Part shown: positions 13,901 through 29,400 of the stretch, piece after piece
Position numbering within the stretch: position 1 is the stretch's first letter
How the letters are laid out: each line of letters starts with the position of its first letter
DNA from: Henricia sp. BOLD:AAB3569
Taxonomy: Eukaryota > Echinodermata > Asteroidea > Spinulosida > Echinasteridae
Direction: 5' to 3'
Assembly: GCA_037783545.1 (NCBI GenBank)
Contig: JBBELK010000679.1
Coordinates: 1 to 64,000 of the forward strand
Length of the DNA stretch: 64,000 bases
Made by a program: the position numbers and the translations under genes
The notes under the pieces: model-generated
The model's input: the letters and a program-made list of their open reading frames with translations, nothing else
Database searches by the model: none
What the model was told of the DNA's origin: nothing

Positions 13901-16900
13901 GAAAATCTGTCAATTTTGCATGACAAGTGCGGAATATATACAGTTTGGAGCATGCAAAATTTGAAGTTGGTTGGAAAATTCCTTGATTTCCAAATTTGCC
14001 GGCATTTGGGACACACTTTGACCTAATTCCCGTCACAATCTGGGGTGAGTCAACGGCCGTACAAATGTACACCAGCGCGGCGCAGGGTGTCCCAACAGCC
14101 ACGGTTAGGGGAATAACCACGCTGCCGAGCTCCGTTTTCCCTAAACTCTGAAAATTCTCCGTCATTTCCCAGCGAAAATCTGTCAATTTTGCATGACAAG
14201 TGCGGAATATATACAGTTTGGAGCATGCAAAATTTGAAGTTGGTTGGAAAATTCCTTGATTTCCAAATTTGCCGGCATTTGGGACACACTTTGACCTAAT
14301 TCCCGTCACAATCTGGGGTGAGTCAACGGCCGTACAAATGTACACCAGCGCGGCGCATGCGCAGGGTGTCCCAACAGCCACGGTTAGGGGAATAACCACG
14401 CACCCGAGCTCCGTTTTGCCTAAACTCTGAAATTTCTCCGTCATTTCCCAGCGAAAATCTGTCAATTTTGCTTGACAAGTGCGGAATATATACAGTTTGG
14501 AGCATGCAAAATTTGAAGTTGGTTGGAAAATTCCTTGATTTCCAAATTTGCCGGCATTTGGGACACACTTTGACCTAATTCCCGTCACAATCTGGGGTGA
14601 GTCAACGGCCGTACAAATGTACACCAGCGCGGCGCAGGGTGTCCCAACAGCCACGGTTAGGGGAATAACCACGCAGCCGAGCTCCGTTTTCCCTAAACTC
14701 TGAAAATTCTCCGTCATTTCCCAGCGAAAATCTGTCAATTTTGCATGACAAGTGCGGAATATATACAGTTTGGAGCATGCAAAATTTGAAGTTGGTTGGA
14801 AAATTCCTTGATTTCCAAATTTGCCGGCATTTGGGACACACTTTGACCTAAGTCCCGTCACAATCTGGGGTGAGTCAACGGCCGTACAAATGTACACCAG
14901 CGCGGCGCATGCGCAGGGTGTCCCAACAGCCACGGTTAGAGGAATAACCACGCAGCCGAGCTCCGTTTTCCCTAAACTCTGAAATTTCTCCGTCATTTCC
15001 CAGCGAAAATCTGTCAATTTTGCATGACAAGTGCGGAATATATACAGTTTGGAGAATGCACAATTTGAAGTTGGTTGGAAAATTCCTTGATTTCCAAATT
15101 TGCCGGCATTTGGGACACACTTTGACCTAATTCCCGTCACAATCTGGGGTGAGTCAACGGCCGTACAAATGTACACCAGCGCGGCGCATGCGCAGGGTGT
15201 CCCAACAGCCACGGTTAGGGGAATAACCACGCAGCCGAGCTCCGTTTTCCCTAAACTCTGAAATTTCTCCGTCATTTCCCAGGGAAAATCTGTCAATTTT
15301 GCATGACAAGTGCGGAATATATACAGTTTGGAGCATGCAAAATTTGAAGTTGGTTGGAAAATTCCTTGATTTCCAAATTTGCCGGCATTTGGGACACACT
15401 TTGACCTAATTCCCGTCACAATCTGGGGTGAGTCAACGGCCGTACAAATGTACACCAGCGCGGCGCATGCGCAGGGTGTCCCAACAGCCACGGTTAGGGG
15501 AATAACCACGCACCCGAGCTCCGTTTTGCCTAAACTCTGAAATTTCTCCGTCATTTCCCAGCGAAAATCTGTCAATTTTGCTTGACAAGTGCGGAATATA
15601 TACAGTTTGGAGCATGCAAAATTTGAAGTTGGTTGGAAAATTCCTTGATTTCCAAATTTGCCGGCATTTGGGACACACTTTGACCTAATTCCCGTCACAA
15701 TCTGGGGTGAGTCAACGGCCGTACAAATGTACACCAGCGCGGCGCAGGGTGTCCCAACAGCCACGGTTAGGGGAATAACCACGCAGCCGAGCTCCGTTTT
15801 CCCTAAACTCTGAAAATTCTCCGTCATTTCCCAGCGAAAATCTGTCAATTTTGCATGACAAGTGCGGAATATATACAGTTTGGAGCATGCAAAATTTGAA
15901 GTTGGTTGGAAAATTCCTTGATTTCCAAATTTGCCGGCATTTGGGACACACTTTGACCTAAGTCCCGTCACAATCTGGGGTGAGTCAACGGCCGTACAAA
16001 TGTACACCAGCGCGGCGCATGCGCAGGGTGTCCCAACAGCCACGGTTAGAGGAATAACCACGCAGCCGAGCTCCGTTTTCCCTAAACTCTGAAATTTCTC
16101 CGTCATTTCCCAGCGAAAATCTGTTAATTTTGCATGACAAGTGCGGAATATATACAGTTTGGAGCATGCAAAATTTGAAGTTGGTTGGAAAATTCCTTGA
16201 TTTCCAAATTTGCCGGCATTTGGGACACACTTTGACCTAATTCCCGTCACAATCTGGGGTGAGTCAACGGCCGTACAAATGTACACCAGCGCGGCGCATG
16301 CGCAGGGTGTCCCAACAGCCACGGTTAGGGGAATAACCACGCAGCCGAGCTCCGTTTTCCCTAAACTCTGAAATTTCTCCGTCATTTCCCAGCGAAAATC
16401 TGTCAATTTTGCATGACAAGTGCGGAATATATACAGTTTGGAGCATGCCAAATTTGAAGTTGGTTGGAAAATTCCTTGATTTCCAAATTTGCCGGCATTT
16501 GGGACACACTTTGACCTAATTCCCGTCACAATCTGGGGTGAGTCAACGGCCGTACAAATGTACACCAGCGCGGCGCAGGGTGTCCCAACAGCCACGGTTA
16601 GGGGAATAACCACGCAGCCGAGCTCCGTTTTCCCTAAACTCTGAAATTTCTCCGTCATTTCCCAGCGAAAATCTGTCAATTTTGCATGACAAGTGCGGAA
16701 TATATACAGTTTGGAGCATGCCAAATTTGAAGTTGGTTGGAAAATTCCTTGATTTCCAAATTTGCCGGCATTTGGGACACACTTTGACCTAATTCCCGTC
16801 ACAATCTGGGGTGAGTCAACGGCCGTACAAATGTACACCAGCGCGGCGCAGGGTGTCCCAACAGCCACGGTTAGGGGAATAACCACGCAGCCGAGCTCCG

Positions 16901-19900
16901 TTTTCCCTAAACTCTGAAAATTCTCCGTCAATTCCCAGCGAAAATCTGTCAATTTTGCATGACAAGTGCGGAATATATACAGTTTGGAGCATGCAAAATT
17001 TGAAGTTGGTTGGAAAATTCCTTGATTTCCAAATTTGCCGGCATTTGGGACACACTTTGACCTAATTCCCGTCACAATCTGGGGTGAGTCAACGGCCGTA
17101 CAAATGTACACCAGCGCGGCGCAGGGTGTCCCAACAGCCACGGTTAGGGGAATAACCACGCAGCCGAGCTCCGTTTTCCCTAAACTCTGAAAATTCTCCG
17201 TCATTTCCCATCGAAAATCTGTCAATTTTGCATGACAAGTGCGGAATATATACAGTTTGGAGCATGCAAAATTTGAAGTTGGTTGGAAAATTCCTTGATT
17301 TCCAAATTTGCCGGCATTTGGGACACACTTTGACCTAATTCCCGTCACAATCTGGGGTGAGTCAACGGCCGTACAAATGTACACCAGCGCGGCGCATGCG
17401 CAGGGTGTCCCAACAGCCACGGTTAGGGGAATAACCACGCAGCCGAGCTCCGTTTTCCCTAAACTCTGAAATTTCTCCGTCATTTCCCAGCGAAAATCTG
17501 TCAATTTTGCATGACAAGTGCGGAATATATACAGTTTGGAGCATGCCAAATTTGAAGTTGGTTGGAAAATTCCTTGATTTCCAAATTTGCCGGCATTTGG
17601 GACACACTTTGACCTAATTCCCGTCACAATCTGGGGTGAGTCAACGGCCGTACAAATGTACACCAGCGCGGCGCAGGGTGTCCCAACAGCCACGGTTAGG
17701 GGAATAACCACGCAGCCGAGCTCCGTTTTCCCTAAACTCTGAAAATTCTCCGTCATTTCCCAGCGAAAATCTGTCAATTTTGCATGACAAGTGCGGAATA
17801 TATACAGTTTGGAGCATGCAAAATTTGAAGTTGGTTGGAAAATTCCTTGATTTCCAAATTTGCCGGCATTTGGGACACACTTTGACCTAATTCCCGTCAC
17901 AATCTGGGGTGAGTCAACGGCCGTACAAATGTACACCAGCGCGGCGCATGCGCAGGGTGTCCCAACAGCCACGGTTAGGGGAATAACCACGCAGCCGAGC
18001 TCCGTTTTCCCTAAACTCTGAAATTTCTCCTTCATTTCCGAGCGAAAATCTGTCAATTTTGCATGACAAGTGCGGAATATATACAGTTTGGAGCATGCAA
18101 AATTTGAAGTTGGTTGGAAAAGTCCTTGATTTCCAAATTTGCCGGCATTTGGGACACACTTTGACCTAATTCCCGTCACAATCTGGGGTGAGTCAACGGC
18201 CGTAGAAATGTACACCAGCGCATGCGCAGGGTGTCCCAACAGCCACGGTTAGGGGAATAACCACGCAGCCGAGCTCCGTTTTCCCTAAACTCTGAAATTT
18301 CTCCGTCATTTCCCAGCGAAAATCTGTCAATTTTGCATGACAAGTGCGGAATATATACAGTTTGGAGCATGCAAAATTTGAAGTTGGTTGGAAAATTCCT
18401 TGATTTCCAAATTTGCCGGCATTTGGGACACACTTTGACCTAATTCCCGTCACAATCTGGGGTGAGTCAACGGCCGTACAAATGTACACCAGCGCGGCGC
18501 AGGGTGTCCCAACAGCCACGGTTAGGGGAATAACCACGCTGCCGAGCTCCGTTTTCCCTAAACTCTGAAAATTCTCCGTCATTTCCCAGCGAAAATCTGT
18601 CAATTTTGCATGACAAGTGCGGAATATATACAGTTTGGAGCATGCAAAATTTGAAGTTGGTTGGAAAATTCCTTGATTTCCAAATTTGCCGGCATTTGGG
18701 ACACACTTTGACCTAATTCCCGTCACAATCTGGGGTGAGTCAACGGCCGTACAAATGTACACCAGCGCGGCGCATGCGCAGGGTGTCCCAACAGCCACGG
18801 TTAGGGGAATAACCACGCAGCCGAGCTCCGTTTTCCCTAAACTCTGAAATTTCTCCTTCATTTCCGAGCGAAAATCTGTCAATTTTGCATGACAAGTGCG
18901 GAATATATACAGTTTGGAGCATGCAAAATTTGAAGTTGGTTGGAAAAGTCCTTGATTTCCAAATTTGCCGGCATTTGGGACACACTTTGACCTAATTCCC
19001 GTCACAATCTGGGGTGAGTCAACGGCCGTACAAATGTACACCAGCGCGGCGCAGGGTGTCCCAACAGCCACGGTTAGGGGAATAACCACGCAGCCGAGCT
19101 CCGTTTTCCCTAAACTCTGAAAATTCTCCGTCATTTCCCAGCGAAAATCTGTCAATTTTGCATGACAAGTGCGGAATATATACAGTTTGGAGCATGCAAA
19201 ATTTGAAGTTGGTTGGAAAATTCCTTGATTTCCAAATTTGCCGGCATTTGGGACACACTTTGACCTAATTCCCGTCACAATCTGGGGTGAGTCAACGGCC
19301 GTACAAATGTACACCAGCGCGGCGCATGCGCAGGGTGTCCCAACAGCCACGGTTAGGGGAATAACCACGCAGCCGAGCTCCGTTTTCCCTAAACTCTGAA
19401 ATTTCTCCTTCATTTCCGAGCGAAAATCTGTCAATTTTGCATGACAAGTGCGGAATATATACAGTTTGGAGCATGCAAAATTTGAAGTTGGTTGGAAAAG
19501 TCCTTGATTTCCAAATTTGCCGGCATTTGGGACACACTTTGACCTAATTCCCGTCACAATCTGGGGTGAGTCAACGGCCGTAGAAATGTACACCAGCGCA
19601 TGCGCAGGGTGTCCCAACAGCCACGGTTAGGGGAATAACCACGCAGCCGAGCTCCGTTTTCCCTAAACTCTGAAATTTCTCCGTCATTTCCCAGCGAAAA
19701 TCTGTCAATTTTGCATGACAAGTGCGGAATATATACAGTTTGGAGCATGCAAAATTTGAAGTTGGTTGGAAAATTCCTTGATTTCCAAATTTGCCGGCAT
19801 TTGGGACACACTTTGACCTAATTCCCGTCACAATCTGGGGTGAGTCAACGGCCGTACAAATGTACACCAGCGCGGCGCAGGGTGTCCCAACAGCCACGGT

Positions 19901-20084
19901 TAGGGGAATAACCACGCTGCCGAGCTCCGTTTTCCCTAAACTCTGAAAATTCTCCGTCATTTCCCAGCGAAAATCTGTCAATTTTGCATGACAAGTGCGG
20001 AATATATACAGTTTGGAGCATGCAAAATTTGAAGTTGGTTGGAAAATTCCTTGATTTCCAAATTTGCCGGCATTTGGGACACAC
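4932..20084. repeat. HOR domain of large units (about 4.1-4.7 kb)
   Basis: The same order of variant monomers recurs at long spacing. The block 5211-8495 matches 9354-12638 (shift 4143 bp, 15 monomers). The block 9633-12950 matches 14323-17640 (shift 4690 bp, 17 monomers). The block 13224-14289 matches 17641-18706 (shift 4417 bp) and again 19019-20084 (shift 1378 bp). The 273-bp difference between 4690 and 4417 is one monomer present in one copy only. Marker variants include TTGCTTGACAAG, GCATGCCAAATTT and CTGTTAATTTTG monomers. Stepwise gain and loss of whole monomers fits unequal crossing-over or conversion. Confidence 0.8.
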
Positions 20085-23000
20085 TTTGACCTAATTCCCG
20101 TCACAATCTGGGGTGAGTCAACGGCCGTACAAATGTACACCAGCGCGGCGCAGGGTGTCCCAACAGCCACGGTTAGGGGAATAACCACGCAGCCGAGCTC
20201 CGTTTTCCCTAAACTCTGAAATTTCTCCTTCATTTCCGAGCGAAAATCTGTCAATTTTGCATGACAAGTGCGGAATATATACAGTTTGGAGCATGCAAAA
20301 TTTGAAGTTGGTTGGAAAATTCCTTGATTTCCAAATTTGCCGGCATTTGGGACACACTTTGACCTAATTCCCGTCACAATCTGGGGTGAGTCAACGGCCG
20401 TACAAATGTACACCAGCGCGGCGCATGCGCAGGGTGTCCCAACAGCCACGGTTAGGGGAATAACCACGCAGCCGAGCTCCGTTTTCCCTAAACTCTGAAA
20501 TTTCTCCTTCATTTCCGAGCGAAAATCTGTCAATTTTGCATGACAAGTGCGGAATATATACAGTTTGGAGCATGCAAAATTTGAAGTTGGTTGGAAAAGT
20601 CCTTGATTTCCAAATTTGCCGGCATTTGGGACACACTTTGACCTAATTCCCGTCACAATCTGGGGTGAGTCAACGGCCGTACAAATGTACACCAGCGCGG
20701 CGCATGCGCAGGGTGTCCCAACAGCCACGGTTAGAGGAATAACCACGCAGCCGAGCTCCGTTTTCCCTAAACTCTGAAATTTCTCCGTCATTTCCCAGCG
20801 AAAATCTGTTAATTTTGCATGACAAGTGCGGAATATATACAGTTTGGAGCATGCAAAATTTGAAGTTGGTTGGAAAATTCCTTGATTTCCAAATTTGCCG
20901 GCATTTGGGACACACTTTGACCTAATTCCCGTCACAATCTGGGGTGAGTCAACGGCCGTACAAATGTACACCAGCGCGGCGCATGCGCAGGGTGTCCCAA
21001 CAGCCACGGTTAGGGGAATAACCACGCAGCCGAGCTCCGTTTTCCCTAAACTCTGAAATTTCTCCGTCATTTCCCAGCGAAAATCTGTCAATTTTGCATG
21101 ACAAGTGCGGAATATATACAGTTTGGAGCATGCACAATTTGAAGTTGGTTGGAAAATTCCTTGATTTCCAAATTTGCCGGCATTTGGGACACACTTTGAC
21201 ATAATTCCCGTCACAATCTGGGGTGAGTCAACCGCCGTACAAATGTACACCAGCGCGGCGCATGCGCAGGGTGTCCCAACAGCCACGGTTAGGGGAATAA
21301 CCACGAAGCCGAGCTCCGTTTTCCCTAAACTCTGAAATTTCTCCGTCATTTCCCACCGAAAATCTGTCAATTTTGCATGACAAGTGCGGAATATATACAG
21401 TTTGGAGCATGCCAAATTTGAAGTTGGTTGGAAAATTCCTTGATTTCCAAATTTGCCGGCATTTGGGACACACTTTGACCTAATTCCCGTCACAATCTGG
21501 GGTGAGTCAACGGCCGTACAAATGTACACCAGCGCGGCGCAGGGTGTCCCAACAGCCACGGTTAGGGGAATAACCACGCAGCCGAGCTCCGTTTTCCCTA
21601 AACTCTGAAATTTCTCCGTCATTTCCCAGCGAAAATCTGTCAATTTTGCATGACAAGTGCGGAATATATACAGTTTGGAGCATGCCAAATTTGAAGTTGG
21701 TTGGAAAATTCCTTGATTTCCAAATTTGCCGGCATTTGGGACACACTTTGACCTAATTCCCGTCACAATCTGGGGTGAGTCAACGGCCGTACAAATGTAC
21801 ACCAGCGCGGCGCAGGGTGTCCCAACAGCCACGGTTAGGGGAATAACCACGCAGCCGAGCTCCGTTTTCCCTAAACTCTGAAATTTCTCCGTCATTTCCC
21901 AGCGAAAATCTGTCAATTGTGCATGACAAGTGCGGAATATATACAGTTTGGAGCATGCAAAACTTGAAGTTGGTTGGAAAATTCCTTGATTTCCAAATTT
22001 GCCGGCATTTGGGACACACTTTGACCTAATTCCCGTCACAATCTGGGGTGAGTCAACGGCCGTACAAATGTACACCAGCGCGGCGCAGGGTGTCCCAACA
22101 GCCACGGTTAGGGGAATAACCACGCAGCCGAGCTCCGTTTTCCCTAAACTCTGAAATTTCTCCGTCATTTCCCAGCTAAAATCTGTCAATTTTGCATGAC
22201 AAGTGCGGAATAGATACAGTTTGGAGCATGCAAAATTTGAAGTTGGTTGGAAAATTCCTTGATTTCCAAATTTGCCGGAATTTGGGACACACTTTGACCT
22301 AATTCCCGTCACAATCTGGGGTGAGTCAACGGCTGTACAAATGTACACCAGCGCGGCGCATGCGCAGGGTGTCCCAACAGCCACGGTTAGGAGAATAACC
22401 ACGCAGCCGAGCTACGTTTTCCCTAAACTCTGAAATTTCTCCGTCATTTCCCAGCGAAAATCTGTCAATTTTGCATGACAAGTGCGGAATATATACAGTT
22501 TGGAGAATGCACAATTTGAAGTTGGTTGGAAAATTCCTTGATTTCCAAATTTGCCGGCATTTGGGACACACTTTGACCTAATTCCCGTCACAATCTGGGG
22601 TGAGTCAACGGCCGTACAAATGTACACCAGCGCGGCGCATGCGCAGGGTGTCCCAACAGCCACGGTTAGGGGAATAACCACGCAGCCGAGCTCCGTTTTC
22701 CCTAAACTCTGAAATTTCTCCGTCATTTCCCAGCGAAAATCTGTCAATTTTGCATGACAAGTGCGGAATATATACAGTTTGGAGCATGCAAAATTTGAAG
22801 TTGGTTGGAAAATTCCTTGATTTCCAAATTTGCCGGCATTTGGGACACACTTTGACCTAATTCCCGTCACAATCTGGGGTGAGTCAACGGCCGTACAAAT
22901 GTACACCAGCGCGGCGCATGCGCAGGGTGTCCCAACAGCCACGGTTAGGGGAATAACCACGCAGCCGAGCTCCGTTTTCCCTAAACTCTGAAATTTCTCC

Positions 23001-24266
23001 GTCATTTCCCAGCGAAAATCTGTCAATTTTGCATGACAAGTGCGGAATATATACAGTTTGGAGCATGCAAAATTTGAAGTTGGTTGGAAAATTCCTTGAT
23101 TTCCAAATTTGCCGGCATTTTGGACACACTTTGACCTAATTCCCGTCACAATCTGGGGTGAGTCAACGGCCTTACAAATGTACACCAGCGCGGCGCAGGG
23201 TGTCCCAACAGCCACGGTTAGGGGAATAACCACGCAGCCGAGCTCCGTTTTCCCTAAACTCTGAAATTTCTCCGTCATTTCCCAGCGAAAATCTGTCAAT
23301 TGTGCATGACAAGTGCGGAATATATACAGTTTGGAGCATGCAAAATTTGAAGTTGGTTGGAAAATTTCTTGATTTCCAAATTTGCCGGCATTTGGGACAC
23401 ACTTTGACCTAATTCCCGTCACAATCTGGGGTGAGTCAACGGCCGTACAAATGTACACCAGCGCGGCGCAGGGTGTCCCAACAGCCACGGTTAGGGGAAT
23501 AACCACGCAGCCGAGCTCCGTTTTCCCTAAACTCTGAAATTTCTCCGTCATTTCCCAGCTAAAATCTGTCAATTTTGCATGACAAGTGCGGAATATATAC
23601 AGTTTGGAGCATGCAAAATTTGAAGTTGGTTGGAAAATTCCTTGATTTCCAAATTTGCCGGAATTTGGGACACACTTTGACCTAATTCCCGTCACAATCT
23701 GGGGTGAGTCAACGGCTGTACAAATGTACACCAGCGCGGCGCATGCGCAGGGTGTCCCAACAGCCACGGTTAGGGGAATAACCACGCAGCCGAGCTACGT
23801 TTTCCCTAAACTCTGAAATTTCTCCGTCATTTCCCAGCGAAAATCTGTCAATTTTGCATGACAAGTGCGGAATATATACAGTTTGGAGAATGCACAATTT
23901 GAAGTTGGTTGGAAAATTCCTTGATTTCCAAATTTGCCGGCATTTGGGACACACTTTGACCTAATTCCCGTCACAATCTGGGGTGAGTCAACGGCCGTAC
24001 AAATGTACACCAGCGCGGCGCATGCGCAGGGTGTCCCAACAGCCACGGTTAGGGGAATAACCACGCAGCCGAGCTCCGTTTTCCCTAAACTCTGAAATTT
24101 CTCCGTCATTTCCCAGCGAAAATCTGTCAATTTTGCATGACAAGTGCGGAATATATACAGTTTGGAGCATGCAAAATTTGAAGTTGGTTGGAAAATTCCT
24201 TGATTTCCAAATTTGCCGGCATTTGGGACACACTTTGACCTAATTCCCGTCACAATCTGGGGTGAG

Positions 24267-26474
24267 TCAACGGCCGTACAAATGTACACCAGCGCGGCGC
24301 ATGCGCAGGGTGTCCCAACAGCCACGGTTAGGGGAATAACCACGCACCCGAGCTCCGTTTTGCCTAAACTCTAAAATTTCTCCGTCATTTCCCAGCGAAA
24401 ATCTGTCAATTTTGCTTGACAAGTGCGGAATATATACAGTTTGGAGCATGCAAAATTTGAAGTTGGTTGGAAAATTCCTTGATTTCCAAATTTGCCGGCA
24501 TTTGGGACACACTTTGACCTAATTCCCGTCACAATCTGGGGTGAGTCAACGGCCGTACAAATGTACACCAGCGCGGCGCAGGGTGTCCCAACAGCCACGG
24601 TTAGGGGAATAACCACGCAGCCGAGCTCCGTTTTCCCTAAACTCTGAAAATTCTCCGTCATTTCCCAGCGAAAATCTGTCAATTTTGCATGACAAGTGCG
24701 GAATATATACAGTTTGGAGCATGCAAAATTTGAAGTTGGTTGGAAAATTCCTTGATTTCCAAATTTGCCGGCATTTGGGACACACTTTGACCTAAGTCCC
24801 GTCACAATCTGGGGTGAGTCAACGGCCGTACAAATGTACACCAGCGCGGCGCATGCGCAGGGTGTCCCAACAGCCACGGTTAGGGGAATAACCACGCAGC
24901 CGAGCTCCGTTTTCCCTAAACTCTGAAATTTCTCCGTCATTTCCCAGCGAAAATCTGTCAATTTTGCATGACAAGTGCGGAATATATACAGTTTGGAGCA
25001 TGCCAAATTTGAAGTTGGTTGGAAAATTCCTTGATTTCCAAATTTGCCGGCATTTGGGACACACTTTGACCTAATTCCCGTCACAATCTGGGGTGAGTCA
25101 ACGGCCGTACAAATGTACACCAGCGCGGCGCAGGGTGTCCCAACAGCCACGGTTAGGGGAATAACCACGCAGCCGAGCTCCGTTTTCCCTAAACTCTGAA
25201 ATTTCTCCGTCATTTCCCAGCGAAAATCTGTCAATTTTGCATGACAAGTGCGGAATATATACAGTTTGGAGCATGCCAAATTTGAAGTTGGTTGGAAAAT
25301 TCCTTGATTTCCAAATTTGCCGGCATTTGGGACACACTTTGACCTAATTCCCGTCACAATCTGGGGTGAGTCAACGGCCGTACAAATGTACACCAGCGCG
25401 GCGCATGCGCAGGGTGTCCCAACAGCCACGGTTAGGGGAATAACCACGCACCCGAGCTCCGTTTTGCCTAAACTCTAAAATTTCTCCGTCATTTCCCAGC
25501 GAAAATCTGTCAATTTTGCTTGACAAGTGCGGAATATATACAGTTTGGAGCATGCAAAATTTGAAGTTGGTTGGAAAATTCCTTGATTTCCAAATTTGCC
25601 GGCATTTGGGACACACTTTGACCTAATTCCCGTCACAATCTGGGGTGAGTCAACGGCCGTACAAATGTACACCAGCGCGGCGCAGGGTGTCCCAACAGCC
25701 ACGGTTAGGGGAATAACCACGCAGCCGAGCTCCGTTTTCCCTAAACTCTGAAAATTCTCCGTCATTTCCCAGCGAAAATCTGTCAATTTTGCATGACAAG
25801 TGCGGAATATATACAGTTTGGAGCATGCAAAATTTGAAGTTGGTTGGAAAATTCCTTGATTTCCAAATTTGCCGGCATTTGGGACACACTTTGACCTAAG
25901 TCCCGTCACAATCTGGGGTGAGTCAACGGCCGTACAAATGTACACCAGCGCGGCGCATGCGCAGGGTGTCCCAACAGCCACGGTTAGGGGAATAACCACG
26001 CAGCCGAGCTCCGTTTTCCCTAAACTCTGAAATTTCTCCGTCATTTCCCAGCGAAAATCTGTCAATTTTGCATGACAAGTGCGGAATATATACAGTTTGG
26101 AGCATGCCAAATTTGAAGTTGGTTGGAAAATTCCTTGATTTCCAAATTTGCCGGCATTTGGGACACACTTTGACCTAATTCCCGTCACAATCTGGGGTGA
26201 GTCAACGGCCGTACAAATGTACACCAGCGCGGCGCAGGGTGTCCCAACAGCCACGGTTAGGGGAATAACCACGCAGCCGAGCTCCGTTTTCCCTAAACTC
26301 TGAAATTTCTCCGTCATTTCCCAGCGAAAATCTGTCAATTTTGCATGACAAGTGCGGAATATATACAGTTTGGAGCATGCCAAATTTGAAGTTGGTTGGA
26401 AAATTCCTTGATTTCCAAATTTGCCGGCATTTGGGACACACTTTGACCTAATTCCCGTCACAATCTGGGGTGAG
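24267..26474. repeat. HOR block, two copies of 1104 bp (4 monomers)
   Basis: Copies at 24267-25370 and 25371-26474 share the same four-monomer order: a TTGCTTGAC monomer that also has CTCTAAAATTTC, then an AAAATTCTCC monomer, then two GCATGCCAAATTT monomers of 279 and 273 bp. These are the last TTGCTTGAC monomers in the window; none was seen after about 25.6 kb. Confidence 0.8.
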
Positions 26475-29400
26475 TCAACGGCCGTACAAATGTACACCAG
26501 CGCGGCGCATGCGCAGGGTGTCCCAACAGCCACGGTTAGGGGAATAACCACGCAGCCGAGCTCCGTTTTCCCTAAACTCTGAAATTTCTCCGTCATTTCC
26601 CAGCGAAAATCTTTCAATTTTGCATGACAAGTGCGGAATATATACAGTTTGGAGCATGCAAAATTTGAAGTTGGTTGGAAAATTCCTTGATTTCCAAATT
26701 TGCCGGCATTTGGGACACACTTTGACCTAATTCCCGTCACAATCTGGGGTGAGTCAACGGCCGTACAAATGTACACCAGCGCGGCGCAGGGTGTCCCAAC
26801 AGCCACGGTTAGGGGAATAACCACGCAGCCGAGCTCCGTTTTCCCTAAACTCTGAAATTTCTCCGTCATTTCCCAGCGAAAATCTGTCAATTTTGCATGA
26901 CAAGTGCGGAATATATACAGTTTGGAGCATGCAAAATGTGAAGTTGGTTGGACAATTCCTTGATTTCCAAATTTGCCGGCATTTGGGACACACTTTGACC
27001 TAATTCCCGTCACAATCTGGGGTGAGTCAACGGCCGTACAAATGTACACCAGCGCGGCGCATGCGCAGGGTGTCCCAACAGCCACGGTTAAGGGAATAAC
27101 CACGCAGCCGAGCTCCGTTTTCCCTAAACTCTGAAATTTCTCCGTCATTTCCCAGCGAAAATCTGTCAATTGTGCATGACAAGTGCGGAATATATACAGT
27201 TTGGAGCATGCAAAATTTGAAGTTGGTTGGAAAATTCCTTGATTTCCAAATTTGCCGGCATTTGGGACACACTTTGACCTAATTCCCGTCACAATCTGGG
27301 GTGAGTCAACGGCCGTACAAATGTACACCAGCGCGGCGCAGGGTGTCCCAACAGCCACGGTTAGGGGAATAACCACGCAGCCGAGCTCCGTTTTCCCTAA
27401 ACTCTGAAATGTCTCCGTCATTTCCCAGCGAAAATCTGTCAATTTTGCATGACAAGTGCGGAATATATACAGTTTGGAGCATGCAAAATTTGAAGTTGGT
27501 TGGAAAATTCCTTGATTTCCAAATTTGCCGGCATTTGGGACACACTTTGACCTAATTCCCGTCACAATCTGGGGTGAGTCAACGGCCGTACAAATGTACA
27601 CCAGCGCGGCGCAGGGTGTCCCAACAGCCACGGTTAGGGGAATAACCACGCAGCCGAGCTCCGTTTTCCCTAAACTCTGAAATTTCTCCGTCATTTCCAA
27701 GCGAAAATCTGTCAATTTTGCATGACAAGTGCGGAATATATACAGTTTGGAGCATGCAAAATTTGAAGTTGGTTGGAAAATTCCTTGATTTCCAAATTTG
27801 CCGGCATTTGGGACACACTTTGACCTAATTCCCGTCACAATCTGGGGTGAGTCAACGGCCGTAGAAATGTACACCAGCGCATGCGCAGGGTGTCCCAACA
27901 GCCACGGTTAGGGGAATAACCACGCAGCCGAGCTCCGTTTTCCCTAAACTCTGAAATTTCTCCGTAATTTCCCAGCGAAAATCTGTCAATTTTGCATGAC
28001 AAGTGCGGAATATATACAGTTTGGAGCATGCAAAATTTGAAGTTGGATGGAAAATTCCTTGATTTCCAAATTTGCCGGCATTTGGGACACACTTTGACCT
28101 AATTCCCGTCACAATCTGGGGTGAGTCAACGGCCGTACAAATGTACACCAGCGCGGCGCATGCGCAGGGTGTCCCAACAGCCACGGTTAGGGGAATAACC
28201 ACGCAGCCGAGCTCCGTTTTCCCTAAACTCTGAAATTTCTCCGTCATTTCCCAGCGAAAATCTTTCAATTTTGCATGACAAGTGCGGAATATATACAGTT
28301 TGGAGCATGCAAAATTTGAAGTTGGTTGGAAAATTCCTTGATTTCCAAATTTGCCGGCATTTGGGACACACTTTGACCTAATTCCCGTCACAATCTGGGG
28401 TGAGTCAACGGCCGTACAAATGTACACCAGCGCGGCGCAGGGTGTCCCAACAGCCACGGTTAGGGGAATAACCACGCAGCCGAGCTCCGTTTTCCCTAAA
28501 CTCTGAAATTTCTCCGTCATTTCCCAGCGAAAATCTGTCAATTTTGCATGACAAGTGCGGAATATATACAGTTTGGAGCATGCAAAATGTGAAGTTGGTT
28601 GGAAAATTCCTTGATTTCCAAATTTGCCGGCATTTGGGACACACTTTGACCTAAATCCCGTCACAATCTGGGGTGAGTCAACGGCCGTACAAATGTACAC
28701 CAGCGCGGCGCATGCGCAGGGTGTCCCAACAGCCACGGTTAGGGGAATAACCACGCAGCCGAGCTCCGTTTTCCCTAAACTCTGAAATTTCTCCGTCATT
28801 TCCCAGCGAAAATCTGTCAATTGTGCATGACAAGTGCGGAATATATACAGTTTGGAGCATGCAAAATTTGAAGTTGGTTGGAAAATTCCTTGATTTCCAA
28901 ATTTGCCGGCATTTGGGACACACTTTGACCTAATTCCCGTCACAATCTGGGGTGAGTCAACGGCCGTACAAATGTACACCAGCGCGGCGCAGGGTGTCCC
29001 AACAGCCACGGTTAGGGGAATAACCACGCAGCCGAGCTCCGTTTTCCCTAAACTCTGAAATTTCTCCGTCATTTCCCAGCGAAAATCTGTCAATTTTGCA
29101 TGACAAGTGCGGAATATATACAGTTTGGAGCATGCAAAATTTGAAGTTGGTTGGAAAATTCCTTGATTTCCAAATTTGCCGGCATTTGGGACACACTTTG
29201 ACCTAATTCCCGTCACAATCTGGGGTGAGTCAACGGCCGTACAAATGTACACCAGCGCGGCGCAGGGTGTCCCAACAGCCACGGTTAGGGGAATAACCAC
29301 GCAGCCGAGCTCCGTTTTCCCTAAACTCTGAAATTTCTCCGTCATTTCCAAGCGAAAATCTGTCAATTTTGCATGACAAGTGCGGAATATATACAGTTTG